Of a DNA stretch of 64,000 nt, positions 12,512-22,745 are shown in pieces. How positions within the stretch are numbered: position 1 is the first letter of the stretch; every line of letters begins with the position of its first letter. The notes beneath the pieces are model-generated. The model had not been told where the DNA came from and ran no database searches. It worked only from the letters and a program-made list of their open reading frames with translations. Origin of the DNA: Ahaetulla prasina (lineage: Eukaryota > Chordata > Lepidosauria > Squamata > Colubridae); the NCBI RefSeq assembly GCF_028640845.1, contig NC_080540.1, forward strand, positions 276,535,524 to 276,599,523, read 5' to 3'. Position numbers and translations under genes: made by a program.

Positions 12512-12917
12512 CCTTCTGTTAGCCCTGAAGCTGGGCTGACTGAGGCCATTTTGAGACTTCACCGCTGACACACTGGAGAAGAGGGAGGGGGGAATAGAGA
12601 TAGTTGGGGTTTGTAGTCAAAACAAAATACTTTTTCTTGGGAACCAAGGACATTCCTGCAGGTGCTCGCAAGGAGGGGATTGGAGTCACCTACAACTGGA
12701 CAGTATCCTGATTGGACCATGTGACAGATTGTTTTAAGAAAGTGAAAAACTTTTACTTTTAATTAGGTGAAAACTGTGGGAATAGTCAGAGTTGGTTTTC
12801 ACCAGCCTGTGCCAATATGACATATCCAATAAACTTATTCTTTGAGGAATTTACCTGCCTCAGAGTTTTGTTCGCTACGGGTATGTTACTTGGAACCCAG
12901 ACACCTTCAACACCTCC
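12512..12917 (+). mobile_element. Probable solo LTR
   Basis: Segment 12517-12912 begins TGTTAGCCCTGAAGC and ends CACCTTCAACA, with CCTTC before and CCTCC after, an imperfect 5-bp TSD. An AATAAA polyadenylation signal lies near 12830. It is unrelated in sequence to the other LTRs here. The call rests on TG...CA ends, the TSD and the poly(A) signal; no clear TATA box was seen. Confidence 0.6.
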
Positions 12918-13045
12918 ATAAATTTTGGCCACTTGCTTTTATTCATTTAAGAAGGGGGCAAAGTCTTTCCTCTTTAACCATGCCTTTTTTATTGGAACTT
13001 GATTTTTCATAACCATCTTAATACTGTACTAACACAAACTCATCT

Positions 13046-14058
13046 CCTAGGGCATTCTTGAACCAGTGGACCATGCCCCTTGGGAGACGCCAATTGTGAC
13101 TCCTATTAAACCTGATGGATCTATCTGCATATGCGCAGATTACCGGGCCACCCTCAACCAGGAACTACAACCTCATGCCTACCCAGTCCCAGTAGTGCAA
13201 CACCTTCTGCACTCCCTGGGCAAGGGGATCAGTGTTTGCAAAACTAGATTTGGCTCAGGCATACCAGCAGCTGCCTATAGACGATAAGATAGCGGAGGCT
13301 CAAACAATTGTTACACACTGGGAGGCCTTCCGATGTCGCTGCCTCCAATTCAGTGTCAGCATGGCCCCGGGGCTTTTCCAAAGCCTGATGGAACGGATGC
13401 TCCAGGGAATCCCTGGGATCGTCCCATATTTCGACGACGTGCTGGTCTCCGCTACCAGCACATCAGAACTGATGGAGAGACTTTGACAAGTGCTGAGTCA
13501 GTTCCAATGGGCGGGGCTTAAGGTCAAAAGAATGAAATTCCATGTCGCGGTGCCCCAAGTGGAATTTCTAGGATTCCTCATTGACGGATCTGGAATTCAT
13601 CCATCAGCTGAGAAAACAAAAGCAATTGTAGAGGCAACCTCCCCTTGAAATAAGGCGGAACTCCAAGCTTTCTTGGGGCTTTTGAACTTTTATGCAGTAT
13701 TCCTGCCACATAAGGCATCAGTGGCCGAGCCGTTGCACCGGCTTCTGGACAGTGGGGCCCCCTGCAAGTGGGGTACTAAACAGGCCGCAGCATTTATAGC
13801 CGTCAAACATCTTCTTGTCTCTAACTCTGTATTAGCCCAATATTGTGATCGATTGCCCTTATTGCTGGCATGTGACACCTCCCCATATGGGGTCGGCGCC
13901 ATCCTGAGTCACCAACTGCCTAGTGATAATTTAGCACCAGGCGAGAAACCACCAATAAACGAGTTGTTGCAGGCTTCAGGGCCCCGATGTTCTAGCTGAA
14001 TCAGGCGTCGCCCAGCGTATCTTCAAGACTACGTCTGCACGAATGTGGCGGGAAGGGG
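13046..14058 (+). pseudogene. Ty3/Gypsy pol fragment (RT to RNase H), broken
   Basis: This is decayed LTR-retrotransposon pol. Motifs in order are a PIVTPIKPDGS block with the ADYRATLNQ motif (13090-13160), the first catalytic block KLDLAQAYQQLP (13237-13275), a MAPGLFQSLMERML block, the YFDDVLV catalytic box near 13430, a VEFLGFLI block, and the tether/RNase H start with CDTSPYGVGA near 13880. There is a frameshift near 13230 and in-frame stops near 13487 and 13646. Protease lies upstream and is missing. Integrase is missing too: RNase H runs within about 150 bp into a purine tract and the 3' LTR, so an internal deletion has occurred. Confidence 0.88.
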
Positions 14059-14303
14059 TGTAGTGTTCTAAGATATTTCCCCCCCCCCCCGGGGTCCGTT
14101 CCCCTAGTGGAGAACGAGGATAGTACTTCTCTGTGTTGATTGGCTAAGCCAGTTGACAGCCAGTATAAAAGGGCTGTCAACAGAGAGGGAAAGAGTTTTT
14201 GTTCATTTGTATTTGTCACTGCTGTTAGCTAAGTTAAGGTTAATAAAGTAAATTATCTGCTATCCAGAGTCCTGCCTACACCTTGCCAACACCTGAACCC
14301 ACA
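14059..14303 (+). mobile_element. 3' LTR of the Ty3/Gypsy element
   Basis: A purine tract (GGCGGGAAGGGG) at 14047-14058 is the polypurine tract expected just before a 3' LTR, and TGTAGTGTTC begins at 14059. Inside are an ATTGG motif (14139), a perfect 9-bp inverted repeat TTGACAGCC/GGCTGTCAA (14153-14161 and 14172-14180) with TATAAAA in its 10-nt loop, and AATAAA near 14242. The right end is placed at ACCCACA (14303) by the CA rule and is approximate. Confidence 0.75.
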
Positions 14304-14888
14304 ATATAAAACTTTTGTTTTTATTTGTTGGCTGTCTAGAACTTCATCCATGGAGAAAGATTAAATTAAAATAGAAATAATAATAAATGAATCTCCTAGA
14401 ACATCTATTTCTGCTTGGCTTGTACCTCACACCTTCACTTCCAAGTGGAGAAGAAATATGCTTTTCTATTTTTTAAACACCCTACAAGTCTAAGATTAAA
14501 GTATTAATTGCAGTTGGTCACTTTTTCTTCATTTAAGAAAGGGGCTTAGTCACTTTAGAGTTGATAATCCAGGACTGTGGAGGGAGGATCTCTTTATTTA
14601 CATTATTTGTATACTGTTGAATCCCAATGGATGCCTATGAGTAGTAGATGGACCACATGCTGGCTGGAGACTTCTGGGAGTTGAAGTCCACTCATCTTAC
14701 AGTTAATAAAGTTGAGAAACACTGATTTATATCAATGAACACACTAATCTTTAGCATCATGATAACAGCAGTATAAACTGTATATCAACTGCTGCATAAA
14801 TATACATCAGCAGCCAGGCTTCCTCTATCATGCACAGTCTCTGGCTCATGCTTAAAGTTCACTAATTGCTTCAAAGTAAAGGTCAGAA
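14304..14888. other. Mostly unassigned; half hairpin MITE
   Basis: At about 14655-14735 there is the right half of a hAT hairpin (TTCTGGGAGTTGAAGTCCAC, ending GTTGAGAAACACTG). The remainder is AT-rich with nothing recognised. Confidence 0.55.
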
Positions 14889-15537
14889 AAAGCGACGTGG
14901 CAGCTTAGTGGGTAAGACACTCAGTTGTGGATCGAAAGGTCGGCAGTTCAGTGGTTCGAATCCCTAGTGCCGCATAACGGGTGAACTCCCATGACTTGTC
15001 CCAGCTTCTGCCAACCTAGCAGTTTGAAAGCACGTAAAAAATGCAAGTAGAAAAATAGGGACCACCTTTGGTGGGAAGGTAACAGTGTTCCATGCGCCTT
15101 TGGCGTTGAGACATGCTGGCCACATGACCACGGATTTATGTATGGTTGGCCTACCGGGGGTTGAAAAGCTCAATCAATCGCGTGCTGGCAGGTGTCACAC
15201 ATTGGCAGTTGTGACACATATTTTGAGTGAAGAGGAGCCGCAGCAGAGGGGAGAAAGAGCCACAGGCAGCTCCAGAGCCGCAGCTGGCTGACCCCTGTTC
15301 TAGAGTCTCAACATCTTTTTTAATGTTGTGGCAACCCAAACATGCTTGAAACACACTCCTGCCTTCCAAAGTGATTTTTTTCTCCTCTAAATAGGGCGAA
15401 GGCAGGTGTGGCTCTGCAAACACAGATATCTTTGGACAGCGCTGGCTCTTCAGCTTTGAAACGGAGATGAGAACCACCCCCTAGAGTTGGGAACGACTAG
15501 CATGTATGTGCGAGGGGAACCTTTACCTTTTAAAGGT
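14889..15537 (+). mobile_element. tRNA-derived SINE split by other repeats
   Basis: The head has a box A-like TGGCAGCTTAGTGGGTAAG near 14898 and a perfect box B, GGTTCGAATCC, at 14953-14963. The body runs to about 15139, is interrupted, and resumes at about 15428 (TTTGGACAGCGCTGGCTCTT) through GTGCGAGGGGAACCTTTACC. The insertion (about 15140-15427) includes the right end of a hAT MITE (GCTGGCTGACCCCTG) and a short CR1-like stretch (GTCTCAACATC). Confidence 0.8.
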
Positions 15538-15544
15538 CAGAAAA

Positions 15545-15812
15545 ATATATCCCTCCAGATGTTGTTGAACTACAGTGGTGCCAACCAGTATGTCTAATGA
15601 TGTGGACTGTTGTGGATTGCAGTTCAACCAAAAATTAGGATAATTGCAAATTCTCCATTTCTTGTCCAAAACAAGGCATAGCTGCACAGGGGTGTCAAAC
15701 TGCTGGCCCGCGGGCCAGATGCATCACGTGCAGGCCACACCCACCCCAGCTCCGCAAAGGCAAAAACCGTTGTGATATGTCATGTGACGTGATCGAGTTT
15801 GACACCGGTGGC
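15545..15812. mobile_element. hAT MITE and a neighbouring MITE fragment
   Basis: From 15687 to about 15810 a copy of the CAGGGGTGTCAAA family ends GAGTTTGACACCGGTG. GCATAGC occurs on each side, an imperfect TSD. The preceding stretch at 15553-15590 (CTCCAGATGTTGTTGAACTA) is a fragment of another hairpin family seen at 20.0 kb. Confidence 0.7.
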
Positions 15813-18041
15813 ATAGCAGATATATTCATTATCTTCAAGCCATAAGGAACACTTAAGGTTAAAGTTGAAAAGCTGTGCCGTGTAATAATTCATGATAATG
15901 TAAGAGTATTATTTGTCTGCCACCACACTATGCTAGAAATCTCATTTCTAAGGCTCCGATTAACAAAAGTATTAAAAAATGTACTCCCACATTGCTTTGA
16001 CATTTTACATTTGTTTCCAATTACGCTGCTGTGTTCTCTTTTTTTGTTAATTAAGTAGTCTATAAGTGTTTTCATTGCTTGACAGAATGCTATGAATTAA
16101 GCACAGCTTTCTTTTCTTCATCCCTGGTTCTATAATACATAAGTCCAAGGCCATGACTATATATCAGCAGTTTTAAAAAGAAACATATTCATATATAATA
16201 CACTTGAATCTTTATTATTTTGCAAACATGTTCTCAAAGACCAGGATGGAGAATAGTCTTGATTTCCCCAGCCAAACACACAGATGTTGCAAGCCAGGAA
16301 ACAGAAGGCAAAAATGTTGTGGAAGCAGATGCCAAATACCTGTAGGAAATGGGAAAAGAAGCCAAAGGCAAAAAATACAGAGGACGGAAAAGGCTGTAAT
16401 TCAGAATACAACCTTTGTTTGGAGAATATCCCAGGTGCAATAAGAAGCCCAAGAAAGATTGCAAATGCAATCCTAAAGGACAGCTATAAATCAATCTACA
16501 TAATACTGAATGCAACAAATCAGTATTGTCACTTGGGGCCAAGATATCACAGACAGTAGCCACATATTTTAAAAAGGTCCTAACTTGCCTATCCATCTGG
16601 TTGCTACAAAATATATCCTTTCACCTGAATTGTCAGTGGTGATTAGTTGGATGCAAAGAACCCTTCTGTTCCAGACACCCTGAATAACAGAAATGACTAG
16701 GTAATAATTCACTAGTGATTAATTCTCTGATGTTTGCACAAGGCTGGGGAGATAATGTACCAAGTGTTGCAATGCCAGTTAGGAAAGGTGTCTCTTTTTG
16801 AAGCACCGCTGTAAGTTAGGCTAGGAGAGTAGAATCAAATCTCCCTGAGTTCTTTTGAGATTGCCTTTCCTAATTATCAACTGCAATTCCTGTAATCAAA
16901 CACATGTGGAAGGCTCTAGGTTGGTGAAGATTATCAATGCTATTTTAAAACAAAGAGCTAAGTAAGCAAGAGTTATCTCTCAAGGCCCAGTTGCCTAACA
17001 GCCATGAATTTTACCTGTATCAGATAGCCCAAGTTCACCTCAGAGAGTAAATACTGCAGTCTGAGTGCAGGGAAAAAGATAAGGGTTAAGGGAACAAGTG
17101 AAAATACCAACTGACACAAGCAAAAGATGCAGCTTTGATTGCAATGCACCATCTCCCATAAAGAACCATGCCCTCCTCTATCTTCAACCACTTTCCTAGG
17201 TACTCTTCATCCCATCTATCATAACTGATAGGACATAGTTATTTATAAACTGATTTAAACTTGATTTGCTTCCATCGAACATATGTGATTAGGCAGATGT
17301 TGTCCAACTGGTATGATCTCAGAAGCTATGAGATCGTGGTCAGCTTCAGTGTTTTGATGTTGCTCCCCATTTCTTAATCCTATGAAAATGGCACCTTTGA
17401 TCAACAGGTCTATCCACATTGAAGGCTTGCGAGTGATGGAATGATAAATTGGGTGAAGATTTTACTCAAGATGCTTCAAATTATAAAGTAGATCTTTTGC
17501 AACAAGGGACTAACTGGCATGTTATGGGAAACATGGATTAAGTGATAACTTGGTACCCCAATACAGAGAAGATTCTGATCTTTGTCATCAGTGGTCCCAA
17601 TTGGACTAAAATTCTGCAGGAACTCACTTCAAGTGATTTTTATCACTTTTCCCCAGAATAATGCAATTGTCCATTTCAGTGGATTTCCAACTGGTTAACT
17701 AATTTTGGCATTAGTATTTCTCTTCCTGCTTTTGACTGTCCAGAGAGGTCAGTCAATGTTTGCTCAGAGGTTTTGAACAATTCTCATGATTCCTCACCAC
17801 TGGCTCTGATGGCATGGACTGATGGGAACTGTAATCAAAACCAATTGAAACTGACTTTGTTTGCTTATTTTAAAAATAAGCCTTTCCTGTAAAAAGGAAT
17901 CCGCTGTTATAAGAACTGTGGGTTGTTGTTTTTTTGGGGTTTTCTGGAAAAGGGCAAGGTATTTCCATTTTAATCTACAATTTTGCTTTGCCAAGTGGCC
18001 AACTACATGTCTTTGGAGTGCTTAAAAGCAGAAGATGGAGA
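15813..18041. other. Unassigned 2.2-kb stretch
   Basis: No repeat family or RNA gene is recognised. A minus-strand frame of 120 codons at 16234-16596 has no motif and overlaps equally open frames on the other strand, so I do not call it. This is one of the longest repeat-poor stretches in the window, and a place to look for conserved non-coding sequence. Confidence 0.5.
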
Positions 18042-18407
18042 TACAGGTAGTCCTCAATTTATGACCACAATTGGGACTGTAATTTCTGTTGTAACTTGTT
18101 GCAGCCTTAAGTTTTAAGATTTATGACAATTTTATGGAGTTCTTTAAGTGAATCACTGTGGTGATTAGGCAAATCACAATTTTGCTGGAAATCAGCAAAA
18201 AAAAAAGTTCACAAATCATGATCGTATGATTGCAGGATGTTGCAACTGGTCATAAATGCAAGCCAGCTGCCTAGTGCCTAGATCGTGATCACATGATAAT
18301 GGTAGTGGTGCAACAGTCATAAGCATGAATACCGGTCGTAAGTCACTTTTCCCAAGATTGTTGTAACTTTGAACCATCAGACAGTTGTAAGTTGAGGACT
18401 ATCTTTA
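18042..18407. mobile_element. Tc1/mariner-type MITE
   Basis: The element (18044-18405) starts CAGGTAGTCCTCAATTTATG and ends GTTGAGGACTATCTT, with TA at 18042-18043 and 18406-18407. Terminal inverted repeats are about 20 bp. The interior carries GAATCACTGTGGTGATTAGG, a family motif. Confidence 0.88.
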
Positions 18408-18592
18408 TATCTTTTATGTGGCACTGTAACCACTGACTTAGGAGATATCAACCTAGAGATGATCCTTGATAGTCATGTCCTCCTTGAATTCATTCAGTCC
18501 ATTTTAAAATTATCCATATAACCTTGTAGTCAGGAATCCACAACTCAGTTATTTGCTCAACAAGATGCCCTTCTAGTCTTATAAGGACAAGC

Positions 18593-19154
18593 AAATGTGT
18601 TGTGACCCAGGTTCCTGGACCCGGACTCCTGGACTCGGATGATTCAGAAAGTGAGGGAGAAGACCTGGCCAGCCCTGCTTCTCTTGAGCCCTTTCCCTCC
18701 CTGGCACCCACTCAAAGGGAGGAGGAGGGGCCGGCAAAGCCTGATTCCATGGAGCCTCCTTCTGATTTGGCAACGCCCCAAGAACAGTTTTGGAGTGATG
18801 CAAGGTTACGTAGGCGTGACCGGCGTGCGCAGCAGCGGAAGAGTTGGGACAAAGCCAAGTCATAATTGTCATGCAGTGACATCTGCAGAGACTATAAATA
18901 GGAGGCGGGACTTCCTGGTTTTTTGTCTTGGACAAAGTAATGAATTTGGGCAGGCAATCTGTATCAACGGAGGGAAGAATATATTCGTGAGTAATTCTGG
19001 CCTTATCTGTAATTTCCTTGTTATCTCCAGAAACTTGGCAGGCCCGTGGGTAGATGTAGCCAGGACATTTATATATATGTAAATAAATCAGAAAAGGAGG
19101 CCTCTGACTGACTCTTTGCTGGGAGTATTGGGGGAAGGGAAACAGAACAAAATG
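18593..19154 (+). mobile_element. Solo LTR with 5-bp TSD
   Basis: The LTR (18598-19149, 552 bp) starts TGTTGTGACCCAGG and ends AACAGAACA, with AAATG at 18593-18597 and 19150-19154. A TATA box (CTATAAATAGG) is at about 18892 and an AATAAA signal at about 19082. The first 270 bp hold an open frame beginning almost at the LTR edge, with an acidic Ser/Glu-rich stretch and a basic tail, similar in design to the LTR at 22.16 kb. A 5-bp TSD suits Ty3/Gypsy. Confidence 0.9.
18602..18865 (+). pseudogene. Open frame at LTR start, possible polyprotein C-terminus
   Basis: A frame of 87 codons is open from the first bases of the LTR to a TAA. It reads an acidic region (LLDSDDSESEGEDLASP), Pro/Glu-rich linkers, and a basic end (ARLRRRDRRAQQRKSWDKAK). 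It starts at GTG, not ATG, so it is more likely the tail of a frame entering the 3' LTR from internal sequence than a free-standing gene. The solo LTR has no upstream part, so it is not expressed as such. Confidence 0.45.
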
Positions 19155-19999
19155 CTTCTCCACCAAAGATGGCTGTTTAGGGATAACAAAAGCAAGTTTT
19201 TTTTTCTCACCTTTTCATGGTCCATCCAATTCACTGGCAATGACGACAAAATGAACAATATAACAGTTTTTCCTTGCGATCAATCACGTATTTCCCCTAA
19301 TTTTCCAGCATATTGGTAAAACAGATTTAAAGAATGACACTGCCAGCATTTCTTATCATTTGCCATATTTATGGGGAGGTTATTTATGGGGAGAAATAGG
19401 GTATCAAAAAAGTCAAGACGGCAGCCACAATCATGTGATCAAAGCCTGACCAGTTTTTAGGGCAGCCAAACATATAACGGGGAGGGGCTTCAGCTGTTGT
19501 CACCTTCCTAACATTTTTAATCCTCAATCTTTCCCAACAGATACCTCTATACCCAGTTGGGCTCCAGGAAGATGTAAATCAACAACATCTGAAATTCTAC
19601 AGGTTGCCCATCCCGATAAAGGCCTTTCCTTGAAAAAACATAGAAAGAAAAGAATCTGTACAAATTGGAAATTTCCTTTCTCATAAGGAAAGAAAATGGC
19701 AGGTGAGGACAGAAGAGAACTAATCTTGAACCTCACAAACTTGCTGCCTCTCAATCTGCTGAGAAAAGAAAATCCAGATAATGATACCAGAACTTTGTTG
19801 CTATTCTCCATAACAAACGGGCCATAGCAACTGTTCAGCCTTTGGAACCAGTTATAACTGGGCTCTTGTATTTTACCACACTAATCATACAGTGAATAGG
19901 GGAGAAAAAGAGGCACAGAATAAAAATTGTTATGGTTCAAAAACTTACCTTGCAATTAAATTTCAAGTGAAACAGAATAGATAATCAGCTCCAGCAGCC
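19155..19999. other. Unassigned sequence
   Basis: No repeat family or gene is recognised. Confidence 0.5.
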
Positions 20000-20108
20000 T
20001 TCCCCAGCCTGGGGGCCTTCCAGATATGTGGACCTCAACTCGCAGAAGTGTGGTGATTGCTGAGATTTGACGTCCATCCATCTGGAGGATGCCAAGGATT
20101 GGGAAATC
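20000..20108. mobile_element. Decayed hairpin MITE
   Basis: The imperfect palindrome starts CAGCCTTCCCCAGCCTGG and returns through ATCCATCTGGAGGATGCCAA to GGATTGGGAAA. This matches the reptile hairpin family with CCTCCAGATGTGTTGGACT-type arms. A second half-copy lies at about 20400-20470 (GCAGCCTTCCCCAAGATGCT). Confidence 0.65.
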
Positions 20109-20574
20109 TGGGACACAGCAAACAAACAGAACTTTAGTGAAAAGATGAAAACACGAGACTGTCATTTGCTTATTCTTAATAAACACAGAGTTAAAACTAA
20201 AGCCTTCATCGATTTTTTATAAGTAGCTAGCTAGGAACTCCAGGTTGTGCTGGGCTCAACAAAAAAAGAGAAGGCAGAACTTGTGGAAATCAAATTGGTC
20301 CTCCAAAATTTTCTTCAGTCTTCATACTGTCTATGATAAGAGACTCAAAGGAACAGTTGGCTAGCTGCATTCAGTATGTTTGTCATCAAGTATTTGAAAG
20401 GCAGCCTTCCCCAAGATGCTATTCTTCAAATATATTGGAATTTGACTCCTATAATCCCAGATAGTTCAATAGATGTATTGGGATTCCATCTCAAGGGCAT
20501 CTATTAACCTAGGACATTCCCAAAACCGAGCCAGAACAATCTTATATCTGATCTAGTACTATGGCAGGATTTGG

Positions 20575-20778
20575 ATTTCAAAAATTTGAAATCCAAATTT
20601 TTTTACTACTGGTTCTGTGGCCGTGGCTTGGTGGGCGTGGCAGGGAAGGATATTGCAAAATCCCCATTCCCACCCCACTCTGAGACCAGCCAGAGGTGGT
20701 ATTTGCCAGTTCTCTGAACTACTCAAAATTTCCGCTACCGGTTCTCCAGAACCTGTCAGAACTTGCTGCCCCTCATTC
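20575..20778. mobile_element. hAT MITE fragment (ACTACCGGTTCT family)
   Basis: It carries TTTTTTTACTACTGGTTCTG, the GGCTTGGTGGGCGTGGC block, GGAAGGATATTGCAAAATCC and CCGCTACCGGTTCTCCAGAA, all shared with complete copies at 54.74 and 59.77 kb that have 8-bp TSDs. Both ends are degraded here. Confidence 0.75.
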
Positions 20779-21424
20779 TAATTATACTGAGAGGCTCTTG
20801 GGACTTGAAGAGGCAACAGTGATCCTAAGTAGGCCAACCATGGAAATCTCCCAGAAAATGGACAGGTGAAAGATATGTCTCCCAGCAGAGGTCAATGGTG
20901 AATCCTCAGTGTAGAAACAACTGAGCAAATGGCCTGAAACTGCATGCTGCAAAAAATGCAGGGTAAACAGGCTGCCTTCTTTACTGAGAACCAATTGCTG
21001 TATCTTCTTCAATCACTAGATACTAATATGAAGCAGACTGACTCTTCATCTATCTTCTAAAATTACGCTCCTTGCTGGGTGCTTCAAGAACACTGACACC
21101 CTACATTAGATGTGCTAACTCTCAGAGATTTCCTTCAGGCACAAAGACTTGACTTCTATAATGGGCCCTGCAATCATCAGGTTATAAGAATGTAAAATGT
21201 TCCAATCAGACTTGAAGATGCTATATACTTCAGTAGCTCCAGTTCTGCCACTTGATTTAAAAGCCATTCTGGGCTGAAATGGGCATTCTGAAAGCAGGCC
21301 ACATCTCAGCAACAGAACCATGTTTTTGCATACAGACGCTGAAGATTAGCACTTGGTTCAGCTAAGAAAGAAATCAGGAAGCCTCAGAAAAATGAAATCT
21401 TGGAAAGCTACTCTATTAGCAAAG
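20779..21424. other. Unassigned sequence
   Basis: No gene or repeat family is recognised. Confidence 0.5.
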
Positions 21425-21808
21425 TATAGGTTGTCCTGAACTTACAATCATTCCTTTAATGACTGTTCAAAGTTATAACAGCACTGAAAATGTGACTTAC
21501 AACCAAGCTTCACATTTATGACTGTCATAGCATCTCCACAATCATGTGATCAAAATTCAGGCACTTGGAAATCTACATGCATTTACAACCGTTGTAGTGT
21601 CCCAGGGTAACATTCTCACTATTTGTCACTTTCTCAGCTGCTTTCCTGTAAGCAAAGTCAATGGGGGAAGTCCGAGTCACTTAACAGTGAATATAATTTA
21701 CTTAAAAACTATAGCAAAAAAAGTCTGTAATATTCCTTTAACAACTAGCTTGCTTAGCAATGGGAATTCTGGCCCCATCTGTGGTTTTTAAGTTGAGAAT
21801 TATTTGTA
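21425..21808. mobile_element. Tc1/mariner-type MITE
   Basis: The element (21427-21806) is bounded by TA on both sides. It has decayed terminal repeats (TAGGTTGTCCTGAACTTACA at the left, AGTTGAGAATTATTTG at the right) and the internal CAATGGGGGAAGTCCGAGTC motif. Confidence 0.8.
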
Positions 21809-21813
21809 GATAA

Positions 21814-22027
21814 CATTGCACCAGTAGTGGGATTCAAATCCCGGGGCTACCGGTTTGCTATCGGTAGCGCGCGGGTGCGCACACTCACTTTGCGAGCGCA
21901 TGGCGCTTCTGTGCACGTGCAAAGTGTTTTTGATGATGTCTGGGCAGATGGTTGGAGCTTCCCGCCACTGCCACTACTGGTTTTCCCGAACCGGGCGAAC
22001 TGGGAGCAACCCATTACTGCACTGCAC
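21814..22027. mobile_element. hAT MITE
   Basis: The element (21822-22019) starts CAGTAGTGGGATTCAAATCC and ends AGCAACCCATTACTG. The flanks are CATTGCAC (21814-21821) and CACTGCAC (22020-22027), an 8-bp TSD with one mismatch. The interior is rich in CpG-bearing GCGCGCGGGTGCGCACAC-type sequence. The overlapping short frames are not genes. Confidence 0.88.
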
Positions 22028-22156
22028 TATGTGGACTAAGGATCTCTTTTAATTATATATTAATAATTAGAGCATCAGTCAGAACCCTTACACTATCTAA
22101 CCCTAGTCTACATAGTGCAGTGTTATCAAAGTGTTTACAGGGCAGCCCCGTGGGCC

Positions 22157-22699
22157 AAATCTGTTATGACCCAAGCCCAAGTAGGTAGTAGGAAACTCAG
22201 TCCGTGAAAAAACAAACAAACTTTATTCCAGAAGAATTACTTCATTCCCAGCATCGTTCAACTCAAATTAAAACAAATGACTCCCAACACAAATTCCTCA
22301 GTCCTATCGCAAACCTTGGTTCAATTAGGCAAACTGCCAAAGGCCTTTCTTGGCAAACGTTCAGAAGTCACAAAAATAAATGCAAGATGTAAACGAAGCA
22401 GAAGACAAAGCTACCAACATTGTTTTCCGGCAAAGTCCAAACGCCGTTACTGGTCTGTTTTAAGCCTTATGGCTTACTCATCTCTTGGCTCTACTCCCGA
22501 CTTGTCCTTTTTGCTTGAGCTGCTCGTGCCTTCTGGCAACTCTTCTCATGCGTGCATTAGGAACAGGCTCCTCCTGTTCCTCTGCCTCACTACTATCAGT
22601 CTCTGGAGGCTCACTCCCCGATGGCCCTGGCCTCACCTCAGCCTCATTGCTGTCCGACTCCGTTGCCAGCTCTGCAGGCTGCTGGCAGATCACAAGATC
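22157..22699 (-). mobile_element. Solo LTR inserted in hAT MITE
   Basis: The LTR (22162-22694) reads TGTTATGACCC at the plus-strand left and GATCACA at the right, flanked by AAATC and AGATC (4 of 5 bases match). A minus-strand AATAAA (about 22222) sets the orientation. Its minus-strand start is open for about 70 codons with an acidic Ser/Glu region followed by a basic tail, like the LTR at 18.6 kb. Confidence 0.82.
22478..22693 (-). pseudogene. Open frame at LTR start, acidic then basic
   Basis: Read from the LTR edge on the minus strand, the frame gives an acidic segment (ATESDSNEAEV, then ETDSSEAEEQEEP) and a basic end (NARMRRVARRHEQLKQKGQ) before a stop. It matches the frame at 18602-18865 in design and in the AR(L/M)RR motif though overall similarity is low. 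It starts at GTG. It is probably a polyprotein C-terminus overlapping the LTR. Confidence 0.45.
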
Positions 22700-22745
22700 T
22701 TATTGGATCAGATCGGGCCCCCGGGCCTTGAGTTTGACACCTCTG

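Larger units (their letters stand above)
22118..22745. mobile_element. hAT MITE (CAGGGGTGTC family) split by an LTR
   Basis: The left end CAGTGTTATCAAAGTG (22118) and the right end GAGTTTGACACCTCTG (to 22745) are those of the family at 11.55 kb. The body is interrupted after GTGGGCCAAATC by a 533-bp LTR. Flanking octamers share only TAGTG, so the TSD is weak. Confidence 0.75.

Noticed and set aside
16157..16596. Frames of 79-120 codons on both strands
   Set aside because: Low-complexity hydrophobic composition, no motif, and equally open opposite-strand frames.
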